14,989 nucleotides of DNA from Gammaproteobacteria bacterium (GTDB lineage: Bacteria > Gemmatimonadota > Gemmatimonadetes > Longimicrobiales > Gaopeijiaceae). Both the position numbers and the translations under genes were made by a program. The notes beneath the pieces are model-generated. The model was not told the origin of the DNA. It saw only the letters and a program-made list of their open reading frames with translations, and did no database searches. The DNA lies in NCBI GenBank assembly GCA_009843625.1, contig VYDD01000074.1, positions 1,732 to 16,720 of the forward strand, read 5' to 3'. Each line of letters starts with the position of its first letter. Within the stretch, counting starts at the first letter, position 1. Shown here piece by piece: positions 6,868 through 13,275 of the stretch.

Positions 6868-7122
6868 ATGCGCTACGCCTATCCCTGCGAGCTGACCCCG
6901 GAGGAGGACGGTGGCTTTTCCGCCTCGTTTCCGGACGTGCCAGAGGCTCTGACCTGCGGTGATGACCGGGCCGAAGCGCTGGCCATGGCGGAAGACGCGT
7001 TGGCTGTTGCGCTTGGGGCCTATGTGCGAGGCCGGGAAGATGTCCCCCGGCCGGGACCACTGCAGCCTGGGCAGGTCATGGTTGCGGTGCCGTCGGCGGT
7101 GGCCGTAGAGCTCGCGCTCTAA
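6868..7122 (+). CDS. hicB: HicB family antitoxin, orphan and lacking the C-terminal DNA-binding domain
   Basis: ATG at 6868 follows GGAGG with a 7-base spacer. The 84-residue product matches the HicB core of the longer type: RYAYPCELTPEEDGGFSASF, PDVPEALTCGDDRAEALAMA, EDALAVALGAYVRG, and the Pro-rich turn DVPRPGPLQPG before VMVAVPSAVAVELAL. In full-length relatives the last segment leads into a helix-turn-helix that binds the operator. Here TAA comes first, 4 bp from the stop of the convergent acetamidase gene. The partner toxin gene upstream is broken. The core could still bind a HicA from elsewhere, but DNA binding should be lost. Confidence 0.85.
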   Translation: MRYAYPCELTPEEDGGFSASFPDVPEALTCGDDRAEALAMAEDALAVALGAYVRGREDVPRPGPLQPGQVMVAVPSAVAVELAL

Positions 7123-7126
7123 ACCC

Positions 7127-8335
7127 CTACCGCAGAAAAACGCTCTTGGGGATGAACCCCGAGACGACCTGGGTGATGTCCACCACCTCGTTGATGCGGA
7201 AGTCCACGGCGATGCTCGCCAGCGAGAGCGCCTTCGCCGGAGTGAGCCCCTTCTCCTCGACGAGGAAATCGACGACCGCCCGGACGGCGTGTCGCGTGGC
7301 GCGGTCCAGATCGATGTCGATGCCCATCAGGATGTAGTGCTCGTCGTTCTCGGCCATCGGCGCCTCGATGGACCGGTCCTTGTGGACGGAGAGGCGGAAG
7401 GTGCCCGTGAGCGATTGCTCGATGGCCGTCCCGCTCACCTCCCCGTCCCCTTGCGCGCCGTGCGGGTCGCCAACGTAGAAGAGGCCCCCGGGGTGGAACA
7501 CGGGCAGGTACAGGGTCGTGCCGGTCTTCAGGTGCTTCACGTCCAGGTTGCCCCCGAACGCGCCGGGCGGCGTCGACCCCTGGACTCCGGGCGCGGTCAC
7601 CCCGGGCTGGCCCATGACGGGATCTTCGGGCGCCACGGCCATGACGCCCATGAACGGTTCGAGCGGCACGTGGATGTCGTCGGCGAGGAACGCGACCTCC
7701 ACGCCGTCCGCCATGCCCGTGTGAATCACGTGGCGGCCGCTCTCCGGCGGGATGTCCAGCGCCGGGTCGCCCTCCCGGAAGCCGGGATACGACGTCGAGA
7801 ACACCCCGCTGCGCGCGCCCGTGCTGTTGATGCCCCAGTTGGCGCGCGTCTCGACGGAAAGAATCTCGATCGCCAGCACATCCCCCGGCTCCGCGCCCTC
7901 GACATGGATGGGGCCGGTGATGAGGTGGCCGCCCCCCACATCGCGAGGCCGTCCGTCGCGCGACGCCCAGAAGTCCAGCACGTCCTGGTGGATCTCCTCC
8001 CGCGGGATGCCGAGGCCGGTGAGGAAGTCGACCGGGTTTTCGTCCTGGGTCGCTCCCGCGGAGGTCAGCGTATTCACGCGAACGGTCTCCCCGGACTGCA
8101 CCCGCAGCACCGGTTCCTTGTCGATGGGAAACCAGCCCCAGGTCACGTTGTCCGGAGTCGAGGGGACGAAGTGGTCGGCCTCGACGGGCTGGGCGGTGGA
8201 GGCATCCGAACTGCCGGCTGCTGCGTTGCTCGCGGCGTCGTCTGCGGGCGCGGCGCAGGCGGCGGCCAGCGTCAGGAACGCAAGGGCCACAAGCTGCGGC
8301 ATCCAGTGGCTTTTGATGGGCACATGACTCGACAT
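7127..8335 (-). CDS. Acetamidase/formamidase family lipoprotein
   Basis: Enzymes of this family hydrolyse short amides such as formamide or acetamide to ammonia and the acid. ATG at 8335 is set by AGGAGG (8344-8349) with an 8-base spacer. The product is 402 residues. A signal sequence ends in TLAAAC with a lipobox-type Cys27, followed by a Ser/Ala-rich tether to about residue 50. The FmdA/AmdA-like domain then runs to the end: DNVTWGWFPIDKEPVLRVQS, GGGHLITGPIHVEGAEPGD, ANWGINSTGARSG, FHPGGLFYVGDPHGAQGDGE and a helical C-terminus. Most family members are cytoplasmic, so an exported, lipid-anchored form is notable. The substrate is not determined. Confidence 0.87.
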   Translation of the reverse strand: MSSHVPIKSHWMPQLVALAFLTLAAACAAPADDAASNAAAGSSDASTAQPVEADHFVPSTPDNVTWGWFPIDKEPVLRVQSGETVRVNTLTSAGATQDENPVDFLTGLGIPREEIHQDVLDFWASRDGRPRDVGGGHLITGPIHVEGAEPGDVLAIEILSVETRANWGINSTGARSGVFSTSYPGFREGDPALDIPPESGRHVIHTGMADGVEVAFLADDIHVPLEPFMGVMAVAPEDPVMGQPGVTAPGVQGSTPPGAFGGNLDVKHLKTGTTLYLPVFHPGGLFYVGDPHGAQGDGEVSGTAIEQSLTGTFRLSVHKDRSIEAPMAENDEHYILMGIDIDLDRATRHAVRAVVDFLVEEKGLTPAKALSLASIAVDFRINEVVDITQVVSGFIPKSVFLR

Positions 8336-8552
8336 TTCGGATTCCTCCTGGTTCGACCGACGCAGCCGCCGTGCCGCCGCTCTCGCGGCGTTCGAGCATC
8401 GACACCTCGCGCCCAAGTTAGGGAACAGCTCGCTTTCCCGCAGTGGCGGTTCACCATCGAAGCCGTTACATCGACATGTCTTAGGGCATCCTGCCGGGAA
8501 GTCCTGAAGGCACCTGTGCCGGAATTGCGGCACCGGGACAGAGGGCAGCACC
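8336..8552. promoter_or_regulatory. Divergent intergenic region
   Basis: About 217 bases separate the divergent acetamidase and DUF3667 starts and must hold both promoters. I see the acetamidase ribosome binding site (8344-8349) and a short GGGAA/TTCCC inverted repeat at 8421-8439, but no convincing promoter boxes. Frames that stay open across this gap are continuations of shadow frames. Confidence 0.4.
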
Positions 8553-9587
8553 ATGGGTCCACTCGAAGAAGACACCACCGCACCGGACGATCAGACGGCC
8601 ACGAACGGCGCGGAACCGGACATCCCTGATTGCCCCAACTGCGGCGAGCTTCGCCCGGGGCCCCACTGCGCCTGGTGCGGCCAGAACGACCGCGACTACA
8701 GGCGCTCGAGCTGGTCGCTGATCGCCGATTTCTTTCGAGAGACGTTCGAGCTCGACTCGAAGCTGTTTCGAACCCTGAAGCTGCTCCTGCTCAAGCCAGG
8801 GCGCCTGTCGGCCGAGTTTTCGCACAACCGCCGCGCGAGCTACGTGTCACCCGTGCGCCTGTACCTGTTCGCCAGCGTCATCTACCTCTTCGCAGTATCG
8901 ATGGCGCCGACGCGCGACGCCGAATCCGGGACCGTGGACGCGGACCAGCCGCCCCCGGCATCAGCGGAGACCGACGCCACGGAGGACGCCCCGGATTCTC
9001 TGGTCCCCACCGAGGCACAGCTCGCCTACCTCAGAGCGCTGCTGCCGCCGAGATCCGTGGAGAAGCTGGATGAATTGATGAACCGCCGCGACGGCGCGGA
9101 GATCGTCGGGGCGTATCTGCTGCCGCTCGGGGACGTGTCGGCGCGCGATCCCGGCGAAGCAAGCCTGATGGAGCGCGTCTGGTTGGTGGGGATCATCGAC
9201 GTCGCGTACGACCCCGCGTTCCTTCAGGACCAGTTTTTCGGCATCTCGATCGGCCTGATCCTTCTTGTGCCCGTCCAGGCCCTGATGCTCGCCCTCGTCT
9301 ACTACAGGAAGAGGCGGTATTTCGCAGAGCACCTGGTGCTTCAGTTTCACATGCAGACGCTCAGCTTCCTCGCGGCCGCCCTCCTGGTGCTCCTGCCGAC
9401 GGGCCTGCTCGGAGGCCTCGCCAGGATCGGCCTCAGTGTGTGGATGATGTACTACCTCGTGGCGTCGATGCGGCACTTCTACGAAGACGGCTGGATGCGC
9501 ACGCTGTTCAAGGCGTTCCTGCTGGTGGTCTTGTACATGGCGTTGTTTACGCCGATCTACTTCGCGGTGGTGGCGGCGGGGATGTAG
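8553..9587 (+). CDS. DUF3667 domain membrane protein with N-terminal zinc ribbon
   Basis: ATG at 8553 has GAGGGC upstream. The 344-residue product begins with a disordered acidic leader, then a zinc ribbon (CPNC at 27-30, CAWC at 39-42). The DUF3667 signature follows: SSWSLIADFF, FELDSKLFRTLKLLLLKPG, SHNRRASYVSPVRLYLFASV. The first membrane helix runs into VIYLFAVSM. A long soluble acidic loop (about 115-220) precedes a cluster of hydrophobic helices (ISIGLILLVPVQALMLALVY, LSFLAAALLVLLPTGLLG, and a final LLVVLYMALFTPIYFAVVAA). It is an inner-membrane protein; the family has no established function. It ends 11 bp before the propeller gene, so the two form an operon. Confidence 0.87.
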   Translation: MGPLEEDTTAPDDQTATNGAEPDIPDCPNCGELRPGPHCAWCGQNDRDYRRSSWSLIADFFRETFELDSKLFRTLKLLLLKPGRLSAEFSHNRRASYVSPVRLYLFASVIYLFAVSMAPTRDAESGTVDADQPPPASAETDATEDAPDSLVPTEAQLAYLRALLPPRSVEKLDELMNRRDGAEIVGAYLLPLGDVSARDPGEASLMERVWLVGIIDVAYDPAFLQDQFFGISIGLILLVPVQALMLALVYYRKRRYFAEHLVLQFHMQTLSFLAAALLVLLPTGLLGGLARIGLSVWMMYYLVASMRHFYEDGWMRTLFKAFLLVVLYMALFTPIYFAVVAAGM

Positions 9588-9598
9588 AGGAAGCAAGG

Positions 9599-10765
9599 AT
9601 GACAACTCTGATCGAGCGGGTGCGGAAGACGAAACCGGGCCGGGCGCTGCCGAATGCAGGCTGCGTTCTCTCGGCCTGCGTCGCCGTCCTGCTCGCCACG
9701 ACGCAGGCGACGGCCCAGCTTCCGGTCGTCGACCTCTCCGACAGGCCCGTGGAGACGCTGATCCCACCAGAGTTCGAGGGCGGGTTTTTCAATCGTATTG
9801 GAGCGATGGTGATCCGGGACGACGGCGTGTGGGTGCTTGATGCGGGCCAGAGGAGAGTGTTCCGGTTCGACACCGGAGGTCGCCTTGTCGCCGCCTTCGG
9901 GCGGCAGGGAAACGGTCCGGGCGAGCTGCTCGGGCCCAGCGCGCTGCGCGTCGATTCGGTGGTGACGATACCCGATATGCGGCAGGTGCGCGTGAGTCGA
10001 TTCACCCTGGATGGCGAGCACCTGGAGACTCGGCGCCTGAGCGGCCCGGTTGTGCCTTCGGGCGGGTTGGCGGTCCTGCGCAACGGCGTCACGGTCTATG
10101 CCACCGCTGTACGCTACACAATGGGTTCCGGTGGCCCGGGCAGCGATCCGTATGGTCATGTGACCGTGGGGTTCGCGGGGTCCAGCCGGTCCGATACGAT
10201 CGCGAGTCTGCACGGCAGCGCCGTAATGTGGCAGGCGGCGGGCACGATGTCGCTATTCAGAACCGGCTTCGGCACCGCCGGCGCCTGGACGACGATGGGA
10301 GACAGCGCGGTCGTGGTGGCGGACGGAATCACGGGCACGATTTCGGCCTTCACGGTATCCGACTCGCCGGGGATGGAGACTGATACCCCGCGGCTCTCGG
10401 TAGACTCGGTCGCGATGGGCATCGTGGGCCTTCCAGTGACTAACGCGGACCGGGAGCGGGCCGAGGCCGACTTTCGCGGGGATAATCCGAACGTTCAGGG
10501 GCGGGTGACCTTCGCGGGTTGGCCGAGTCATTGGTCGGTGGCCACCAGTCTGCTGGTTTCGGACGACGGCAGGGTGTGGGCACAACGGGCGGTCCATGGG
10601 GACGAGCGCCAGCACTGGACCGAAGTAGACGTGCAAGGCCCCCTACGCCGGCAAGGCATTCTGCCCGAGCGCTTCTCCCTTCGCGCGATCGCAGGCGGGA
10701 AGCTCTATGGAGTCGCCAGAGACGAACTGGACGTTCAGCGCGTGGCGATTCTGGATCTTCCGTGA
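9599..10765 (+). CDS. Secreted 6-bladed beta-propeller protein
   Basis: ATG at 9599 is preferred because AGAGGAAG lies about 5 bases upstream and the signal peptide (AGCVLSACVAVLLATTQATAQ, residues 20-40) is then N-terminal; the frame is open further upstream inside the previous gene. The product is 388 residues. The mature part shows blade-like repeats: IGAMVIRDDGVWVLDAGQ, RVFRFDTGGRLVAAFGRQGN, GPGELLGPSALRV. The phrase F-G-R-Q-G-x-G-P-G-E is typical of NHL-like/6-bladed propellers. Later blades are more diverged. Such proteins bind ligands or partners outside the cytoplasm; the role is unknown. It follows DUF3667 by 11 bp. Confidence 0.82.
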   Translation: MTTLIERVRKTKPGRALPNAGCVLSACVAVLLATTQATAQLPVVDLSDRPVETLIPPEFEGGFFNRIGAMVIRDDGVWVLDAGQRRVFRFDTGGRLVAAFGRQGNGPGELLGPSALRVDSVVTIPDMRQVRVSRFTLDGEHLETRRLSGPVVPSGGLAVLRNGVTVYATAVRYTMGSGGPGSDPYGHVTVGFAGSSRSDTIASLHGSAVMWQAAGTMSLFRTGFGTAGAWTTMGDSAVVVADGITGTISAFTVSDSPGMETDTPRLSVDSVAMGIVGLPVTNADRERAEADFRGDNPNVQGRVTFAGWPSHWSVATSLLVSDDGRVWAQRAVHGDERQHWTEVDVQGPLRRQGILPERFSLRAIAGGKLYGVARDELDVQRVAILDLP

Positions 10766-10772
10766 CGGACCT

Positions 10773-10803
10773 TCGGAACGCGCTGCGGCGCTTGCAGTTC
10801 CGA
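10773..10803. terminator. Hairpin between convergent genes, possible terminator
   Basis: TCGGAAC (10773-10779) and GTTCCGA (10797-10803) form a perfect 7-bp stem. The 17-base loop contains GCGC repeats that could pair further. It begins 8 bp after the propeller stop and lies between convergent genes, as expected for a terminator. There is no T-run on either side, so intrinsic termination is uncertain. Confidence 0.35.
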
Positions 10804-10846
10804 CAGGCAGACTGACGGCCGTAGCGCCACCATAGTTCTCGGGCGC

Positions 10847-11452
10847 TCAATCGGCTCGCATCCCCTCCAGAAGTGTCGAGGTGGTCTGCCGGATCAGCCC
10901 ATCGACATCCACCGCAGTGAGGATCTGGCCCTCGATCAGCAGTGACGCCAGACCATGCACGGCACCCCATGCCACGTAGGCCTGCAAGTGGGGATCCTGT
11001 CGCCTGATCGTTCCGTTCCGCTGGTGTGTCTGGACGATGCGCACGAGTTCGTCGAACAATGCGTTCGCGGCCTCGCGGAGCTCGGGTCGGTCCTCGCGGG
11101 TGATCGCTTCCTTGCCGTACATCAGGCGATAGTGCCCCGGGTTCTCGAGCGCGAACCGCACGTACTCCTCGCCGACTTGCCGGAGCCGCCCGATCCTTGC
11201 GCCCGGGGCTCCCGCGGCCACCGCTTCCAGGTGGTCTCGAAGGCGGTCGAAACCGGCGGCGGCGACCGCAACCAGGAGCGCGGACTTGTCCGCGAAGTGG
11301 CGATAGGGTGCGGACCGCGATACGCCCAGGCGCCGCCCGATCGCGCGCATCGTCACACTCGAAGTCCCTCCCTCGTCGATCATCGCAGCGGCTTCCGCGA
11401 GCAGTGCCGCCCGCTGGTCTCCGTGGTGATACGCGCTGCAGTCGAGGGTCAT
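10847..11452 (-). CDS. TetR/AcrR family transcriptional repressor
   Basis: The product has the TetR plan. Helix 1 is preceded by YHHGDQRAALLAEAAAMI, and the helix-turn-helix at about 33-60 reads VTMRAIGRRLGVSRSAPYRH followed by FADKSALL. The all-helical ligand-binding domain includes EEYVRFALENPGHYRLMYG, which resembles the TetR_C_33/WHG group. From ATG at 11452 it is 201 residues; a TTG seven codons upstream (11473) is possible, and neither has a clear ribosome binding site. The start lies about 36 bp from two perfect palindromes over the promoter of the divergent operon, so repression of that operon, and probably of itself, is likely. The inducer is unknown. Confidence 0.9.
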   Translation of the reverse strand: MTLDCSAYHHGDQRAALLAEAAAMIDEGGTSSVTMRAIGRRLGVSRSAPYRHFADKSALLVAVAAAGFDRLRDHLEAVAAGAPGARIGRLRQVGEEYVRFALENPGHYRLMYGKEAITREDRPELREAANALFDELVRIVQTHQRNGTIRRQDPHLQAYVAWGAVHGLASLLIEGQILTAVDVDGLIRQTTSTLLEGMRAD

Positions 11453-11487
11453 GCCCAAAGGTGACCGGAGCAAGGGTGATCGGCAAT

Positions 11488-11502
11488 GTTGACATCGTCA
11501 AC
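11488..11502. promoter_or_regulatory. TetR-type operator 1
   Basis: GTTGAC-ATC-GTCAAC is a perfect 6+6 palindrome with a 3-base spacer. It covers the -35 box (TTGACA, 11489-11494) of the divergent operon. Its consensus with the second site is ATGTTGACnnnGTCAAC. The divergent tetR gene is the natural source of the binding protein, which is an inference from position. Confidence 0.82.
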
Positions 11503-11517
11503 GTCACAGGTTATGTT
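11489..11517 (+). promoter_or_regulatory. Sigma70-type promoter of the barrel-DUF5671-CXXCH operon
   Basis: A perfect -35 TTGACA (11489-11494) and a 4/6 -10 TATGTT (11512-11517) are separated by 17 bases. Transcription would start near 11524, giving a leader of about 38 nt before the ATG at 11562. Operator 1 overlaps the -35, and operator 2 starts inside the -10 and covers the start point, a layout suited to repression by steric block. Confidence 0.65.
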
Positions 11518-11529
11518 GACGTTGTCAAC
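11515..11529. promoter_or_regulatory. TetR-type operator 2
   Basis: GTTGAC-GTT-GTCAAC is a second perfect palindrome of the same sequence as operator 1 apart from the spacer. The centres are 27 bp apart, about two and a half helical turns. It overlaps the -10 box and the expected transcription start. Confidence 0.82.
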
Positions 11530-11547
11530 TCGCTCGACCAATCAGGG

Positions 11548-11630
11548 GGAGGAACCGCCAGATGTCCGCCAACGAGCAGATTCCCGGGTTCCTGGAGGCA
11601 GCATTGGAGCGGGGCTTACCTCGAGAGCAT
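11548..11630 (+). repeat. Direct repeat copy A: duplicated leader and first 23 codons
   Basis: From the ribosome binding site (GGAGGAAC) through about codon 23 (CTCGAGAGC) this stretch matches copy B at 12617-12699. Over the 69 coding bases about 58 are identical, and the ATG, spacing and frame are kept. The match stops sharply at codon 23, where the barrel gene's signal peptide region begins. Confidence 0.85.
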
Positions 11631-12587
11631 GTTGCCACCCGCGTGCGCCTCGCGACCGCGGTTGTCCTGGTCGCCGCGGGGTGGTTCGTCGTCCCCGTTG
11701 CGGCGAGCGCCCAGGGGCGGGACGGCTTCTATCTGCGGGGCGATTTCGGGGACTCGGATGCGTTGACCATGCGGGCCCGAATCGAGGGCATCGATCAACC
11801 CACGCGTTGTGACCGGCTGTTGTATCCCGATCCGGCCGCTGTCCCGCGCGATCCGGCATGCTCCGGACATACATCCGGCGTGTTGGCGACGGTGGAGTTC
11901 AATCGGGGAGCGGAGACCATGACCAGCGCAACCGCTCTCGCCCTCGGGTATGCCCGTGGCCGGCTCCGCGTGGAAGCGGAGCTGAGCAACACCATGCTCG
12001 GCGGAACCTCCGCGCCGATGCTGGACGCCGGGCAACTCGCGGCCGAGAGGGTGGACGAGTGGAGCGCGGTCGAACGGCCTCAAGCCCGGCTGTCGGGGTT
12101 CAGCATCAACGACCTGTTCGTGAACGTGCACCTCGATTTCAGCAATTCGTCGCGCTTCACGCCGTTCCTGGGCGTCGGAGGTGGCGTCTCCACCGTCATT
12201 CTCACTTTCGAGGGCTTGCGGGTCCGGCGAACGCTCGCCGACGGATTCGCGCCCACAGGGGGCATAGCCCCAGCCGTGGGCGAGGCTGTTCCCGCATGGC
12301 AGACGCGCGCGGCAGGCACGGCCGACTACATGTCGTTCCCGGTGGCTGAATCGACACTCGGCACCAACCTGATCGGAGGGGTGGCGTTCGAGGCGAACGA
12401 GCGATTCAGCATCATGTTCCGGGGACGCTATTCGCGTTACCGCGATGTCCAGAAAGCCGGAAAATGGGACCTGGTGCGAAGCCACGGGCCGGTGCTCGCC
12501 GATGGCCGGACGCCCGCGACCTTCGATCTGGTGCTGGGTGACATCGCTGCCTACTCCGGCACCATCTCGTTCGTCTACGGCCTCTAA
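11562..12587 (+). CDS. Outer-membrane beta-barrel protein with a borrowed N-terminal extension
   Basis: ATG at 11562 has a strong AGGGGGAGGAA upstream. The 341-residue product has three parts. Residues 1-23 (MSANEQIPGFLEAALERGLP, then REH) copy the N-terminus of the DUF5671 protein encoded next. Residues 27-50 form a normal signal peptide (RVRLATAVVLVAAGWFVVPV, then AASA). The rest alternates strands as in Opa/OmpA-type barrels: DGFYLRGDFG, SATALALGYARGRLRVEAEL, INDLFVNVHLDF, RFTPFLGVGGGVSTVI, NLIGGVAFEANERFSIMFRG, and a last strand GTISFVYGL. A GTG at 11643 would give a clean signal peptide but has no ribosome binding site. It is probably the first gene of a TetR-controlled operon; its ligand is unknown. 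Confidence 0.82.
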   Translation: MSANEQIPGFLEAALERGLPREHVATRVRLATAVVLVAAGWFVVPVAASAQGRDGFYLRGDFGDSDALTMRARIEGIDQPTRCDRLLYPDPAAVPRDPACSGHTSGVLATVEFNRGAETMTSATALALGYARGRLRVEAELSNTMLGGTSAPMLDAGQLAAERVDEWSAVERPQARLSGFSINDLFVNVHLDFSNSSRFTPFLGVGGGVSTVILTFEGLRVRRTLADGFAPTGGIAPAVGEAVPAWQTRAAGTADYMSFPVAESTLGTNLIGGVAFEANERFSIMFRGRYSRYRDVQKAGKWDLVRSHGPVLADGRTPATFDLVLGDIAAYSGTISFVYGL

Positions 12588-12601
12588 GGGGCAACAGGCC
12601 G
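12578..12601 (+). other. Small hairpin at the end of the barrel gene
   Basis: CGGCCT (12578-12583) and AGGCCG (12596-12601) can pair around a 12-base loop spanning the stop codon. It has no T-run, so it is more likely a partial attenuator or RNA-stability element than a full terminator, if it is functional at all. Confidence 0.25.
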
Positions 12602-12616
12602 GATCGACCATTCAAA

Positions 12617-12699
12617 GGAGGAACTGCCACATGTCCGTCAACGAGCAGATTTCCGGATTCCTGAAGGCAGGCCTGGAGCAGGGGCTGCCTCGAGAGCGA
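12617..12699 (+). repeat. Direct repeat copy B: leader and first 23 codons of the DUF5671 gene
   Basis: This is the partner of copy A (11548-11630), 1069 bp downstream. Here the repeated peptide runs on smoothly into the helical domain of the DUF5671 protein, so this copy is probably the source and copy A the derived one. Confidence 0.85.
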
Positions 12700-13275
12700 C
12701 TCAAGGAGGTGCTTCACGAGGCCGGTTGGCCGCAAGATCAGGTTCGACGCGCCCTGGGCGGCTTCGCCGATGTCGCGTTTCCGATCCCCGTCCCGCGCCC
12801 CGCACCCTACCTGTCCGCTCGCGAGGCTTTCGTCTATCTCGTCCTCTTCGGCACGCTGTACACCAGCGCGGTCAGCCTGGGGAGCCTCATCTTCGCGTTC
12901 ATCCATCAGGCATTTCCCGATCCTTCCCTGGATCCGGGAGCCGCCCTGGAGGCGGCGCGAGAGGAGATACGGTGGTCGATCTCCTTCCTCGTCGCGACGT
13001 TCCCCGTCTTCGCCTTCGTCTTCTGGACGAATGATCGCGCTGTCCGCAAAGACCCGGGTCGACGGCTTTCGCGAGTCCGGCAATCGCTGACGTACCTGTC
13101 GCTTTTCCTGGGTGCAGCCACCCTCATCGGCGTGGTCACAAGCATCGTCTACAACCTTCTCGGCGGCGAATTGACGGTCCGGTTCACCCTGAAGGTCCTC
13201 ACTGTCGGCGCGATCACCGGCTTGTTGTTCGGGTACTTCCTGCGTGATGTGCGCAAGGAGGAGGTGGCAGCATGA
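12631..13275 (+). CDS. DUF5671 domain membrane protein
   Basis: ATG at 12631 follows AAAGGAGG. The 214-residue product has an N-terminal helical domain (residues 1-47, EQISGFLKAGLEQGLPRERL and LHEAGWPQDQVRRALGGF), a two-helix module often placed before membrane domains. The DUF5671 region follows with four membrane helices, about 66-92 (FVYLVLFGTLYTSAVSLGSL), 114-134 (RWSISFLVATFPVFAFVFW), 153-175 and 187-205 (LKVLTVGAITGLLFGYFL). Family features include YTSAVSLGSLIF, FPDP and EIRWSISFLVATFP. It is an inner-membrane protein of unknown role. The stop overlaps the next start as ATGA, so translation is coupled. Confidence 0.88.
   Translation: MSVNEQISGFLKAGLEQGLPRERLKEVLHEAGWPQDQVRRALGGFADVAFPIPVPRPAPYLSAREAFVYLVLFGTLYTSAVSLGSLIFAFIHQAFPDPSLDPGAALEAAREEIRWSISFLVATFPVFAFVFWTNDRAVRKDPGRRLSRVRQSLTYLSLFLGAATLIGVVTSIVYNLLGGELTVRFTLKVLTVGAITGLLFGYFLRDVRKEEVAA

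Noticed and set aside
7119..8405. Long minus-strand open frame of 428 codons overlapping the acetamidase gene
   Set aside because: It is the +1 shadow of the acetamidase gene. Its product is a low-complexity Arg/Gly/Pro chain, while the other frame has a family match, a signal peptide and a ribosome binding site.
8421..8439. GGGAA/TTCCC inverted repeat in the acetamidase/DUF3667 gap
   Set aside because: Only 5 bp of stem and no promoter boxes in register; too weak to call an operator.
7289..8629. Long plus-strand open frame antisense to the acetamidase gene
   Set aside because: Its composition (Arg, Gly, Ala, Val, His) is typical of GC-rich antisense frames, and it has no domain or start signal.
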